From assembly GCA_021234155.1 (NCBI GenBank), contig JAJEKV010000028.1:5060451-5124450 (forward strand): a stretch of DNA of 64,000 nt, read 5' to 3'. Within the stretch, counting starts at the first letter, position 1. Every line of letters starts with the position of its first letter. The notes beneath the pieces are model-generated. The model had not been told where the DNA came from, ran no database searches, and saw only the letters and a program-made list of their open reading frames with translations. The position numbers and the translations under genes are program-made. Of the stretch, positions 21,071 through 32,717 are shown piece after piece. This DNA is from Isoetes taiwanensis (Eukaryota > Streptophyta > Lycopodiopsida > Isoetales > Isoetaceae).

Positions 21071-21316
21071 TTACAATAGATCTCTCAATCTGGCCATAAA
21101 CTTCTGAGTTATTTCACTTTTTGCTAATCCTCCTGACCATAATTCTCCCATTTGCACTGCTAAGTAAGAAAATTTGAAGTAGAAATGGTGTACTGATTCG
21201 TGTTCCCCTTGCTTGAAGCGATCCCACCGTCTTTTAAGATGAGAATAATAATTTGCATGCAAGTTGTGTGATTCAAATGCTTTTCTGAAATCTGCCCATG
21301 TTTTTATTAGGGGCAA
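21071..21316 (-). pseudogene. Retrotransposon gag fragment
   Basis: The frame encodes TWADFRKAFESHNLHANYYSHLKRRWDRFKQGEHESVHHFYFKFSYLA. This fits the Retrotrans_gag capsid pattern (W..F...F, L..L.QG..SV..(Y/F)...F..L). About 80 codons only, with no zinc knuckle or protease beside it, so it is a relic of an LTR retroelement on the minus strand. Confidence 0.6.
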
Positions 21317-22229
21317 TAATTTCTTTTGTCTTTGCCACCATATTCTTGCTCTGTTAAGTATTTATCCATAGCTTGTAATTTTCGCTCCTCCGTAGCTTTG
21401 ACTCTTTCAAGGAAACTTTCCTAGCTTGCTAAAAATCCCAAAGGAAGAAGCATACAAAGGAAGGAGACCACATACAAAGGAAGAAGCAACAATAATCTGG
21501 CTAAGTTTCTGGACATTCCCTTATCAGAATTATGCCATAAGTACAATATCTTTGCATCACTAGGAATTGTTTGAGAATGGTGGTGTAGAGTGTGATGACA
21601 GTGTAACTGAACACTTTGAACCCATTATTGAAGAAAAAACAAAGTTCACAACTCATGATGAATTGTAAAATGAGGATGTATATGTTGGTAAGAAGAAAGT
21701 GACACTGAATTCTGATTTAGAATCAGTTTAGTCTTATGTAATATTGTTAGAAAGGCCTCTTTATGCTTTATTTCTAATAAATTGTCCTTGTGTGGAAAGG
21801 TATTTTGGTAGTGGCAGAGAAAAAGGAGCTGTCATCATTAAAAGGTCCTTTGATGCTACCTTGCTTCCATCTTTCATTCAACAAAGTTTGTAATAATGAT
21901 GGTGGCTATAAGAAGTCCAGCTTGGGATATTGGGAGCAAAAAGTTAACCAACTATTGCATATCTTGCAAAATCTTTCTGTTTCGGTAAGTTAAATGTCTC
22001 TTATAATTCATGAAAAGAAATAAAGAGAGGTGAAATACATGAGAATATCTTCACAGCTTCTACTATCCAGTTACCAGTTAATGATATAAAACTCTACTAT
22101 TCCATAGAGTCATCTTCTATTTCAATGATATGTACTCTAGGCCTTGAAAGACCTACACAACCAGCCCCAGTAATACATCCTGTGCTATTGTCTATAGTAA
22201 AAGTTCTTTGTTGTGTCCATATACTCATT
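21317..22229. other. Non-coding stretch
   Basis: Contains an AAGGAAGAAGCATACAAAGGAAG duplication (21,440-21,490) and small open phrases without a recognisable domain (near 21,563-21,730 and 21,790-21,993). Confidence 0.35.
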
Positions 22230-22614
22230 CTGTTTTGAGTAGTGCGGGGAAACCCGAACACAGAAAGAGGCCTTAGTGTTTGCAGGAACCAGATTTGGAA
22301 ATTCTGTGATCAAGGTAGGAGGTAGGACAAGAGCAGATTATGTCCTGCTCGAAAATTTGTAAAATTTTTGTATAAAAATGCAAGGAAGCATCACGGAAAG
22401 GAGTAGTAACAGTTCTAATGTATGATCGATTAGGAACAAATAGGAATGGAAATAATGCAGACGAGAGTAAGAACAACCTTAAGCACGAAAAGGGGGTATA
22501 CATAGTAATTCAGCGGAAGGCAGGCAAAGCGCATGGAACGAGGGGCAACATGTCAACGGGTGGCGAAAACACATAAGAGTCAACACATAATACATATAAG
22601 GTAAGGGAGTATAA

Positions 22615-22677
22615 ATAAAATAAAATAAAATAAAATAAAATAAAATAAAATAAAAATAAAATAAAATAAAATAAAAC
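22615..22677 (+). repeat. (TAAAA)n microsatellite
   Basis: About twelve AAAAT-type pentamers with one A insertion, just before the LINE 5' region. Confidence 0.9.
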
Positions 22678-22803
22678 AAACAAATTATCATATGAATAGG
22701 ATTTATATTGAGGCACAGGGACAAGCATAGATGCACAGGTAGAGATGTGTATGAATAGATGGTGGCCGAAAGGGTACATAAAGTTTTGCGGATCAGAGAG
22801 TTT

Positions 22804-23250
22804 CAACCTCCGCCGCACACCAGTATAGCGAGGGCCAGACCCACCAACTGGTTAAGTGTACCAGCATATTAGCCCAAAAAACATGAGTAACAGAGGATCG
22901 CAGGATCCAAAGAGTAAAAGGCGGACGGAATAAGATACGGGACAGAGAGGCTCAGCCTCCGCCGTACACCAGGATAGCGAGGGCTAGACCCACCAACTGG
23001 TAAATCCGGACCACTATAAACTCGACAAAAACGCAAAAATTGCAAAGTTGCATAAAAGCATGTTGCGAGACTGTAAAGAGTATAAAGCGGACGGAAAAGA
23101 TACGGGACAGAGAGGTTTCACCTCCGCCGTACACCAGGATAGCGAGGGGGAAAAACCCACCAACTGGTATCCGGACCACTAGACACTCAAAAATACAGGG
23201 AAGAACAGCAAAATACAATGAAAAAGGTACTGACCCTGATACGCAGAACC
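22804..23250 (+). repeat. Tandem 5' monomers of the LINE
   Basis: Three copies of a roughly 155-base unit begin CCTCCGCCGYACACCAGKAT followed by AGCGAGGG, near 22,808, 22,959 and 23,120. Each continues to CCCACCAACTGG and later GCGGACGGAA..AGATACGGGACAGAGAGG. Tandem promoter monomers are known in some LINE 5' regions, so these may be the promoter. Confidence 0.75.
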
Positions 23251-23632
23251 AAATTTTTGGGCCAAGGAAGTTATGACCTTCCAACTAACCCATAGGGAGA
23301 CTACTAAAAGACAACTGCCAAATCCCACAGCAAGGCGGGAGGAGATCAATCATAACGGAATCATCATAGAAAGACACCCAATAGGCGAAACGAAAATAAA
23401 TGATGGGGGTAGGAATAATTAAGGGGGGCCATCCCAACACTTCGAATTCAAAGTGGGATTAACGGTGATAAATTTTGAATTAGAGGACCGTTCAGCAGTG
23501 CAATATATAGACCTATCGGAATAAGGATACCAACCCTTCCCACTGAGTTGGCAGCGGCGTCTCGGGCACAGGCACAGCAGCAATCTGCAGCAGCAACAAT
23601 CAGCAGCGCCTCGCAGAAAAAACTCAAGAGCA

Positions 23633-24010
23633 ATGGCGGAAAGCAGCAGTCTCAGCCAGCAAAAGAAAACAGAAATGGCAAGGGTACCGGTAAGTCAGCA
23701 AGACCTCCAAGATTTTCTTGCTCAGATGGACAGGCATCTGGAGTCCAGAATCCCTCGTATGGATGCTCTAAACACACTAGCTGAAACGGCCAACCGTAAT
23801 ACGGTAGCCATCTCCAACATGGACGTGAGGATAGAAGGGGTGGAGAAGACAAGTGAGGAGATGCAGCGCAGGATGAACGAAATTGAGGAGGAAAAAGCCA
23901 AGATATGGAAAAGGTTGGTTGAATTAGAAAAAGGAAATGTTGATTTGGATGCATGGGAATCATTTGATAGGATAAAACCGCATATTATGGAGTATGAGGA
24001 ACAGAATTAA
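23633..24010 (+). CDS. LINE ORF1, coiled-coil part
   Basis: It starts at an ATG in the context CAATGGCG and encodes 125 residues. After a polar start, residues 20-105 are heptad-rich (DLQDFLAQMDRHLESRIPRM, ANRNTVAISNMDVRIEGVEK, RRMNEIEEEKAKIWKRLVEL). This is the trimerising coiled coil usual in LINE ORF1 RNA chaperones. A stop at 24,008 cuts it, and the basic region that should follow is in another frame from 24,083. Confidence 0.6.
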   Translation: MAESSSLSQQKKTEMARVPVSQQDLQDFLAQMDRHLESRIPRMDALNTLAETANRNTVAISNMDVRIEGVEKTSEEMQRRMNEIEEEKAKIWKRLVELEKGNVDLDAWESFDRIKPHIMEYEEQN

Positions 24011-24082
24011 GCTTATGGCGATAGGGTGATAGGGGTAGCGCAGAAACCCTAACGAGGATAATGCACTGAAGTTACCGCAGAA

Positions 24083-24646
24083 GTGATAGAGACGGTGTTC
24101 AAGGAGCATCGGAGCGTCATTGTCAAAGCAGTGCGATCAGGACAATGGAGGGGGCGGGCGAGGCATATAAACCTGACTCGGAGACCCGGACGGCCAAAGA
24201 GAGAATATCTGCGCATACGGGCTCCGAGAAATGGGATCATAGTTAGAAGCTCTAACAATCATGCAACGACAAGGGGCTGCACAGAGCCAAAGCGGGAACT
24301 AAATCAGCGTGAATACAAAAGGGGTCAAGAATGGCAAGGTGTTCATACACAAGAGGACACCTTGAATTTCTTGGGCGGGACAAGAACAAAAAGGAGGGGA
24401 TGGACTAGGGAAGCGAGGCGGGGGGGAAGGAGAACATCAACCCAATACTTGATACCAACACAAAGCCAAGGAAAAGGACATCGGGGAGCACTAACAGCAA
24501 TAGTGCCCTCGAGGGGAGCCAACACAGAGGGAGAAAGAAAGCGAAAAGGGAAGGCACAAATCGAGGACCCTCGGGGAGCGGGCACAAATCCCGGCAAGAG
24601 CAAGGACCAGAGGCGGCCGAGAAGAATGGTGAACGGGGCGAGGTAA
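24083..24646 (+). pseudogene. LINE ORF1, basic C-terminal part
   Basis: The frame encodes VIETVFKEHRSVIVKAVRSG followed by a strongly Arg/Lys-rich region of about 150 residues (RRPGRPKREYLRIRAPR, KDQRRPRRMVNGAR). The first phrase resembles the end of an ORF1 RNA-binding domain, and the rest is a nucleic-acid-binding tail. It has no good ATG and probably continues the coiled-coil ORF. Confidence 0.45.
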
Positions 24647-24689
24647 ACGAAACCCCGAGAGGGCAACCGCGAGGAAGGAGACGCTGAAG

Positions 24690-27600
24690 ATATGGTACTG
24701 GAACTGCACTGGGTACCCGTGGGACGACGGAGAGAGGCTTCAGGGAGCACACAACAGTGACATAATATGCCTAGTAGAGACATGGGAGCACAACATAAAG
24801 AGGCTACCGGAGGAGGAGGGCTACCAGCTATTTTCTTTGGAAAGATAAAATTTCAAAATGGGAAGAGGGAGTGCAGGCCTAGCCTGTTATGTCAAGGAGA
24901 ATGTAGCAAATGGTACATGTATTTTACACTCGGATGTCAATAAAAGATACATGGTACTTAGTATTCAATTACAAAATAAAAAAGATCTAATACTGATCAT
25001 AGCATACTATCCACCAAGTAGTGACAAACTAGAACTGTTAGAATTAGGGGAAACCTTGATGAAATGGAAGGAACAGGGACCAATGATACTAATTGGTGAT
25101 CTAAATGCTAGAACAGGTCAGGAGCAAGCGCAATACACAAGCATAGATGAAACAAATGGGCAATGGAACCAAACAGCAAGATCACAAGAATGGAACAGAC
25201 AAACTGAGGACAAGGCAGAAATCAATGCTAAGGGGGAACTGCTGCTCGAAGTATGCACGACCACAGGGACCATCATAGCAAATGGAGCACAACGATGGAC
25301 AGGATCAGGGAAATTCACAAGTCAGAACGCACATGGGAGAAGTATAGTAGATTACATAATACTAAACGAACATGCAGCAGACATGGTATCAGAAATTGCG
25401 GCACTAGAATGGCCAATTGGGAGGAGGGAGAGCCATAGGCCCATGCAGCTGACAATTACAGTGGGGGAACCTTTGAAAAATGAAGAACAACATATACAGG
25501 AGAGAGACAGGGGGAAGCTGAAAATACATTTCCAGAACAAACTAGCAGACACGTTCGTGCAAGCCATCAAGGAGGATATGGGAAAGTGGAAATGGGAGGA
25601 ACACAGGGCAGATGAGAATGGAGATGCGCTCAATGACATAACAGTGAAAGTAGCATTAGAAATTTTCGGGAAAAGAAGGAAGAGGAAGGAAAATAATGCC
25701 TTCAAGCCTTCAATATGGTAATGCGATGGCGAATGCAAGGAAACGAGAAGGAAAGTCAAGGCACTTAGAGGTAAGGAAACATATCAAAAGGAAAGAGCGA
25801 TATACCCCGAGCCTCACCAAAGCAAAGAGGAATAAGAATCTGATGCAACACCAATGGGGACTGGCCAAGCTAATCAAAAAACACCCCCGCAAGTTCTGGG
25901 GCGGATTTAAAGAAAAGAAGCAAGGGAATAGGGGAGGTGAAGACACACGGGGTAGCATTGGAACAGCCGGTTGGGAGAAATACCTTGAAAAAGTATATAA
26001 GACAGGGGCATCCCCAGCACCAATACCTGAACTACAAATGATAGATCGACCGTGCTTCAATGTACAGGAAGTGATGAAAGCATTAAATGGGATGGCCAAC
26101 AACAAGGCCCCAGACCTATACGGATTAACGGTGGAAGTACTAAAATGTGCGGATACCATTTTAGTAAAAAGCGGTGTGACGAGAGATATTCAACGGGATA
26201 ATACACCACGGGGCTCCCAGACGGATGGGCATACAACGAGGTCATACCCCTACACAAGGGGAGTAAACAGGAACACAGGAAACTTCTGGGACAATAATGG
26301 TAAGCTCCATTTTACGCAAAGTGGTGCGGAAAGGTTCTAGACAATAAATTAAAGCAATGGGCGGGGGAATCACGAGAGCCACAGGGCAAGGTGCTCGAAC
26401 GGAACACTCAACAACAGACCATCTAGTAACTCTCCGGATACTAATAGAGCATAATAAGGGCCACGGAAAGAAAGTGATATGTTGTTTTGTAGACTTCAGA
26501 AAAGCTTTTGACACGGTACCAAGGGAAAAGCTCATACAGAGGCTCATAGACATCACGCAAAAAGAGAGACATGGTAGGGGCAATTGCGAGATTGTACTAT
26601 AAAGTATATGCAAAGATAGAAGAAGAGGGACAGGCAATAAACTGCGACACAGGAGTCAAACAGGGATGCCCTTTATCCCCAACATTGTTTGGAATATATA
26701 TAGATGCCCTCAGGATTTTATAACGAAGCGACAAAGGGGATGTGGGCGCCCCTACACTTGGGGAACCAAGGTGCCGATCATGTTATATCTTGATGATTTG
26801 GGTATGATGGCCACCAAAACAAAGGAATGCCGCGGGTTGTTGAAACTCACGGAGATCTTACGTGAAAAGAGCCAGGGCTAACGATGAATCTCACAAAACC
26901 AAAATAGTCTTTTTGGTAACTTGAGCGATCACAAACCGTTCAAATATCTAGGGACAGAACTAGAAGAAGCAACAGAGTACAAATACCTAGGGTATGATAT
27001 GCACGGCACAGGGAAATGGGCAAAAGGGGCGGATGCTAGATTCCAAGCAGCCATAGGTATTACAACATGAAAAACTTCTGCAATAGAAACAGAATAATAG
27101 ACTGGGAAATCAAATGCTACCTATTCAAAGACCACCAATGGTCGTCAACGCCCTTGTTGTCGCAGGTGGCTTGGGGGACCGGGGTTAACGGACAAGAAGT
27201 GGGAAAAACAAGAAGGTATTTTCGGGCAATTTGAATAAACGGAATTCAAACTGAGAGCAAACACGCCATTGACAATTATGGTGTATGAAACAAGACAGAA
27301 ATCCATGGAAGTGAGAGCATGGGAAAGGACCATCAGATACATCATAAGAAATAATGCAGGTGGGAAGTCAGAGAAGTTAGCAAGCATCGCAATCAACGAG
27401 TCAGCAAGGGCACACATCACCACAAGCAATGGATGGTTTAGAGATGTAGCAATATGGACAAGAGAAATGGGGATGAATCTGAGTAAACTGATCAATGAAG
27501 GCCAATGGAATGAGGAATGGGCAGGTAAAGCCACGCGGGCATGGCTACAGAAACACACAGGACCTAAAACACTCTGGCTCATGTCAACCCAGAGCGGATG

Positions 27601-27957
27601 ATAGGACAACAAATGTACCAAGATAACACGTTAGGGAAACAGAAGAGAGATACCTTAGCAAAGTTCAGGATGGGGTGCCATGATCTGAGAATTGAAAAGG
27701 ATAGGTGGAGGAAAATAGACAAACAGGACAGACTATGCAGAGTCTGTGACAGAATGGAAGTAGAGGACGAAAACCACATGCTCAATGGCTGTCCAACATA
27801 CATAGACATCAGGGAAAAGTACAGGAGAGTAAGATGGGGACAACCGGTACATGCCATAATGGCAAGGACAGAAACAATGAGAGATCTGGCAGATGCAATA
27901 CGAGAGATGCTGAACAGGCATCGGGAAACACACGAACAAAAAGGGCTTATGATATGA
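24690..27957 (+). pseudogene. LINE ORF2: endonuclease, reverse transcriptase, Cys-His finger
   Basis: Endonuclease: LILIIAYYPPSSDKLELLEL, then MILIGDLNARTGQEQ (catalytic GDLNA), GRSIVDYIILNEHA and GRRESHRPMQL (the SDH-like end with His), at 24,858-25,500. Reverse transcriptase: MANNKAPDLYGLTVEVLKC, TDHLVTLRILIEHNKGHGKK, CFVDFRKAFDTVPREKLI (motif A Asp), FGIYIDALR-like, then MLYLDDLGMM, where motif C (Y/F-x-DD) reads YLDD. Finger: CRVCDRMEVEDENHMLNGCP at 27,738-27,797. At least four frame changes occur (near 26,300, 26,600, 26,900 and 27,130). Target-primed insertion is the known role. Confidence 0.8.
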
Positions 27958-28195
27958 GTTGCCCAAGAGGCAAATCATAGATGCCCACTAAATGTACAGC
28001 TTAAAGCTGTTTGATATAGACGCACACCTTCACGGCCTAGACGCCGGAACAAAGTAGGGTGCCGGCATTAATAGGAAAAAAGTGAGCCTTCAGAAAAGGC
28101 TACAACAAAAACAGCGTGATGAGCTAGTAGCCCCTATCAGGGAGCTCGCCCATGCTACACAAGTCCAGAGGCCTCAGGGCACAAGGGACAATAAT

Positions 28196-28221
28196 GTATT
28201 CTATTCTATTCTATTCTATAG
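28196..28221 (+). repeat. (ATTCT)n end of the LINE
   Basis: Five TATTC units follow the ORF2 tail region. The same pentamer, as AGAATAGAATGG, also marks repeat R near 10,665, 30,990, 31,038 and 56,994, which may mean LINE-type ends are buried there. Confidence 0.6.
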
Positions 28222-28996
28222 TGAAACATGGACTGGACTGTATTTTCTGACCAGCACCTTGTGCTTCTTATGTACAGACTTATCGTAACACATGCTTTGC
28301 AATCAGTAATTTGAAGTGGATCTTAAATCTTGTTATGCTGTGATTTATATGCTGGCACGACGTCGACGGATCTGCAAGAATTTGCCGAGTTCAAAGATGG
28401 GATTTCTTCAATGCTAATGCAATAACCTGGCTTTCAAATCATTGAAGGTAATCACATTGTAACTCTCTTATAAAATCTGCAATGTTCTGAATATTATTTT
28501 TTGATGCAGATATTGTTTGGAGCTTACCATGTTTGGATTTCCAAACTCGTCTCCTTGTGTTTCTTAACATGTTTGGATCCACAAGAATCATACTTGAGGG
28601 ATAGTCTCTTTGTGGTTTTGAGTGAAGCTTAGAAGATCTTGAATTGTATGCAACAACCATAAAAGTTAAAAAAAATATGGGACCTTCATTACATTGAATA
28701 ATCTGGCCACATCCCTTGGCATGCATCTTTGCTAGTTTTGCATACTTTAATTTAATACAATCAAAATTTTAGTGTGTTTTTTACTCTCGGATTTGCTTTC
28801 TAGGCTCTCAATCTTTTGTTTTTTATAATTTCATTTAGTTGTAATTGGCACCTAGGATAACTATACGTGTTAGAACAAATAATTATATTCATATGTAAGG
28901 AAAGTGAGACGCGTGACAAATACCAACTCACTTAACATAAAACTTATAATTTGTGATGTGCAACAACTACGATTGAATTTTTTCATGCGTTACAAA
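28222..28996. other. Non-coding stretch
   Basis: A 95-codon minus-strand frame (28,439-28,726, containing PSSMILVDPNMLRNTRRRVW) could be an exon, but no family is recognised. GTGAGACGCGTGACAAATACC near 28,901 resembles the subterminal phrases at the start of repeat R. Confidence 0.3.
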
Positions 28997-29264
28997 TATT
29001 ATATTAGTAACATGTTACAAATTAATATTTTGTCACACATTACAAGTGGTTTTTCGTTGGTAACGCGTCACAAATCACCTTATGTGACGCAAATAAAATA
29101 ATACTTTATTAATGTATTTTTCGTTATAAAAAGTGTGACAATGTATGTTATATTATATTAGTGAGTGCTTGATAATATCAATATATAGATTACTGGTCGA
29201 CGATCATGGACCATGGCAATCATAGGCCGACAATAAGGCCAATATTATCACACGATCAACTATA

Positions 29265-29953
29265 TTTTCATTCATCTCAGCAGTTTTTTCTACAATGGTA
29301 TAGGGTGGGTAGCTGCACATCGCAGGCTACCCAAAAAATGAAAAACATAGGGAATATCCAGTTATAACACCTGGACCCCAAATAAAATTGTGTGCTACAG
29401 ATGTTGGCTAGTGTACCTGCCGAGAGCTTATCGCCGGGATTAAAAAACCCCGCCCTTTCGGATTTTCGAGGAAAAACCCTAGCGACAAAATCTCGGCAAG
29501 GGGCTTGGACAATGCAGGGCTGCTAAACGTTCCCACAAAAAAAAAACCTACGCTCCATAGAGAATACCGAAGTCGCGCATCACTCGTGAACCTGCACATC
29601 ACCAACAGAAAAAATAATAGAGAAAAAACCTCGAAAAGCGAGGGGCTGGTCACGCGTGCCACACGACAAAAAATAACATTTACACCTCGAAAAAGCGAGG
29701 GGCTGGTCACGCGTGCCACGCGACAATTATAACATATAAATAACAATTTTAAGGGGGGGGAAGGGTGGGAGCCATGGATACTGCTGAGAGATGAGAAAGC
29801 GCCGATGAAACGTCGATGAAGAACTCTGCAATAAGTAGCGATCCCCCAACCTGATGAACGGCCTAAAATGCATGCGATGCATGCATGCGACGCATGCAAT
29901 GCATGCATGCTCGTCTCGTGCAAGAATGCCGATTCGCTGCGCGAATCGATGAC
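29265..29953 (-). mobile_element. Structured non-coding element E1 (complete insertion)
   Basis: Copy 2 of repeat R has an uninterrupted GACTATAAGAAG at 56,037-56,048. Here the same site holds 689 extra bases flanked by ATA on both sides (29,262-29,264 and 29,954-29,956). Read on the minus strand, it starts GTCATCGATTCG and ends GATGAATGAAAA. In order it has: a 5' hairpin (CGATTCGC/GCGAATCG); a GCATGC-rich patch; a C-rich tract; two CACGCGTGACCAGCCCCTCG repeats; an intron-acceptor-like GTTGGTGATGTGCAG; the large conserved stem-loop (29,428-29,505); the TGGGTAG/CTACCCA hairpin (29,306-29,333); and CTGCTGAGATGAATGA. There is no long ORF, TIR or LTR. Confidence 0.75.
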
Positions 29954-32221
29954 ATAAGAAGGGTCAGGGCATTGATGACTAGGCATCAAAGACGATATAA
30001 ATTATTGTGGAAACGATGTAATGGATGGTCATATGAGTTGAGCTGTGCTTTTGTTTTGATTTGTGTTTGTTTTTTATTTAGATATTGGTGGCCGTCCTTC
30101 TAGAATATTCATGCATTGTATTATATTGTAATAAGAATGGTGCTGAGGCGATGACAACACCACTTTTTATTGTTGATATGTTGAGATCTTATTTAGGGTA
30201 TTGGGGAGGTGAGTGTGCACCAACACCAGTGCTCTTGTGCTCCTATGCTCCCGTAAACTTGTAAAATATTAATTATTAATGGCTTTTTTTATATAAGAGA
30301 TTTTATGTTCTAACCATTTGTTTTTTTTTTCCAGATGAAAGCTCAGATATCTCACACCCAATGGGTTTATCTAGTTCGAATCCTGGAGAACGCCTCAAAA
30401 TTTCTTGTTGGCATACTTTATTTAAAATGATACTGTGAATAAAGGAGGAGGTTTAGAAATTAACAAATTGTGCATTCACTTTTAGATACGTACATTGTGA
30501 ATTTGCCAATTCACATTCATTGTGGTGGTAATGCACAGAAGTGGAGTATGATTTGAATGTGACTTAGTGTAGTTACATTATTAGCTGTTCCACCATTTTT
30601 GAATTTACCAAGTTCCTATGTATTTGCCAGCCATGGTGTACATTTTTTAACAAAGTATTCCTATCCATGTTGTTTTAACAAAGTATTTCTCTTCCACCTT
30701 GTATTTGTATTTCTCTATGTTTCAATTTATGCAGAAATCTACGGCCAACTATGCAATATTCTTGCATTTGGGGTTTCCTAGTACGTTCAGCGGTTAGTAT
30801 TTTGAGATTAGGGTTTTCACTCCGATGGAGTAGATTGCTTGATTCCTTGAAATACTATAATGTGATAGCCATAAGCAAAATATGTTACGAAAAGATAAAT
30901 CAACACTTCCATTGAGTGACTCATATTGCACAAAACAAACACATGCCAACATTATATCAAAACTGAGTTGTCTCATTATATCTAAAAATAGAATAGAATG
31001 GAATATCAAAACTGAGTTCTCTCATTATATCTAAAAATAGAATAGAATGGAAGAGATTTTTTAAAGTTCACAAGGATCAAGAGGTCATGGGACCCATCCA
31101 ATAGGCTAATACAACCATTACTGCTAGGATTAAAAAATCCTGCCTCAAAAGGTTTTCAAGGGAAAGTCTTTTGCAATAATGATGATGCTAGACAATCAGG
31201 AAAAAATAAGTAGACCATGATGATATTAAAAAAAAGAATAATGCAATCTTCACAAATAATTGCCACCTTGACCCCACAGGACAAGCAAATTTGGAGAGCG
31301 AATTGTCAATACATGTCATGGGCACATCTGTAACTATGATGAGGAGACAAGACAAAATAAAGGAACTCATGTCGTCCATTATCATTTATTGAGCGCATCC
31401 TTATTGCAGGGAATGGTGGGACTGATGCCTCATCCGCTGCTAGAGCCTCTCACAATCGTTTGGTTTAAAGGGACGACTAGGTTTATTACAACCCACAAAT
31501 GGCTGAAATAGTTTGAAATAGCTACACACGTAGAACCTGAGATCGTAGTGGAGAAGAAAAATATCAGAAACTAGGAAGTATTGTAGATTACGAAACTGTC
31601 ATCGATCCCAATTGACAAAAAATGGGATAGTTTGGACAAACTAGGCCCAGAGCTTCATGGTGGTTCTATGATGGCTTCCATAACAAGATAGGTGTTTATG
31701 ACCATTTGGCATAATAAGCAAGGTACTTATGCACCCTCGATGTGTTACTGGTGGGTACTAGAACTAACAGCTGAGATTTGATCTCAGCTATAAAACTTCA
31801 GGGCCAGGTCGTTAAGGTACATTATAAAACTGTCATTGATCACAAAAAGGAGATACTATTTGTAGGAGCATTCAAGCGTAGAGGTACGACTAATGGCATG
31901 GCGCACAACATCGGTATATGCCAAGTGTATGGAAAAAAATGTAGAAGATAAGCATTTTAGAATGAATTGAAATGAAAGGTAGGTACTAGATGATTGCACT
32001 AGCTTTTTAGCAAGCCACCAATGAAGATCAATGGTGAGTTTCCCATGCATTTGACATGTATTCATTTGGCCAAAACAAGATCAACAATGAAATGGAATAA
32101 GTGGTTTAGAAACAATCGGCTATCCATTTATCATTTTTAGCTATTTTTAACCGTTGAAACAAGATGAACAAATAACTTTATCCAAAGCTTTGGAGATGTA
32201 CGTGGGTGTGCATATAAGGTT

Positions 32222-32275
32222 TTTTTTTTTTTTTTTTTTTTTGAAGGACGACAAGCTTTATTCACCAAATAATTA
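32222..32275 (-). mobile_element. 54-bp retroposon 3' stub with 17-bp duplication
   Basis: About 21 T followed by GAAGGACGACAAGCTTTATT and more is bracketed by GGTGTGCATATAAGGTT on both sides. Copy 2 of repeat R (58,124-58,141) has the site once. On the minus strand it is a severely 5'-truncated LINE-type 3' end with poly(A). A related start, TTTGAAGGATAAAG, follows the poly(T) at 48,283. Confidence 0.8.
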
Positions 32276-32717
32276 GGTGTGCATATAAGGTTGAAATGGG
32301 AAAAAATTGGACTCAACAAGGCGCATAGAATCCGTTAGTGATTTACTTACAAATTATTGCATGGGGCTATGCTATACAAACAGACGTGGCATATCCGCGA
32401 TATTATCCAAGACATATGTGAATTAGATCGCATGGAGCTATGTTATACAAACAGACGTGGCATATCTGCGATATAATCCACGACATATTCGGATCAGATT
32501 TTTTAATGTCCATCAAGATCAATATGGAGTGAGCAGTATAGAGTGAAATTTGTCAAGAAAGGCCATAGAAAAGGTAAGTCCCTAAAACACACGTGCATTT
32601 TTTGGGCGATCAGGTCTGTAAAAGAGAAGTTATAAAGTATTGCAATTTGTGCCTTGCAATTTCTCTGGTATCCGTTAGATTTGTGCATCGAAGAGGTATT
32701 ATGGTGCTTGCCTGTGA

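Larger units (their letters stand above)
22230..28221 (+). mobile_element. Nearly full-length, damaged LINE retrotransposon
   Basis: The order is: an A-rich microsatellite (22,615); three 5' monomers (22,804-23,250); a coiled-coil ORF1 start (23,633); a basic ORF1 part (24,083); an apurinic-type endonuclease (24.86-25.6 kb); reverse transcriptase blocks (26.0-26.9 kb); a Cys-His finger (27.73 kb); and a (ATTCT)n end at 28,196-28,221. The simple-repeat tail instead of poly(A), the endonuclease form and the finger set it apart from the plant L1 type seen at 48.3 kb. Clade is not determined. Several frameshifts in ORF2 make it inactive. The left limit is uncertain, because 22,230-22,800 may be host. 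Confidence 0.75.
28997..32607 (+). repeat. Dispersed repeat R, copy 1 (interrupted by element E1)
   Basis: This matches 55,775-58,398 over its whole length with high identity, and its 3' part matches 10,665-11,855. It opens with repeated GTNACAAAT/GTGACGC phrases like CACTA subterminal motifs. Differences from copy 2 include element E1 (29,265-29,953), an extra ~85 bp at 30,710-30,795 and a 48-bp tandem duplication (30,955-31,050). Copy 1 also has a poly(T) retroposon stub (32,222-32,275) and an ~88-bp tandem duplication (32,355-32,500). A splice-donor-like AAAGGTAAGT lies at 32,572. No protein frame is conserved between copies. Confidence 0.85.

Noticed and set aside
29265-29953. Element E1 as a Helitron
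   Set aside because: It has no TC start and no CTRR end after a hairpin, and the site shows a three-base duplication.
30372-30392. tRNA-like B box (AGTTCGAATCC) as a tRNA gene or SINE head
   Set aside because: No A box at proper spacing and no cloverleaf could be drawn; the same phrase in copy 2 (56,459) is simply part of repeat R.
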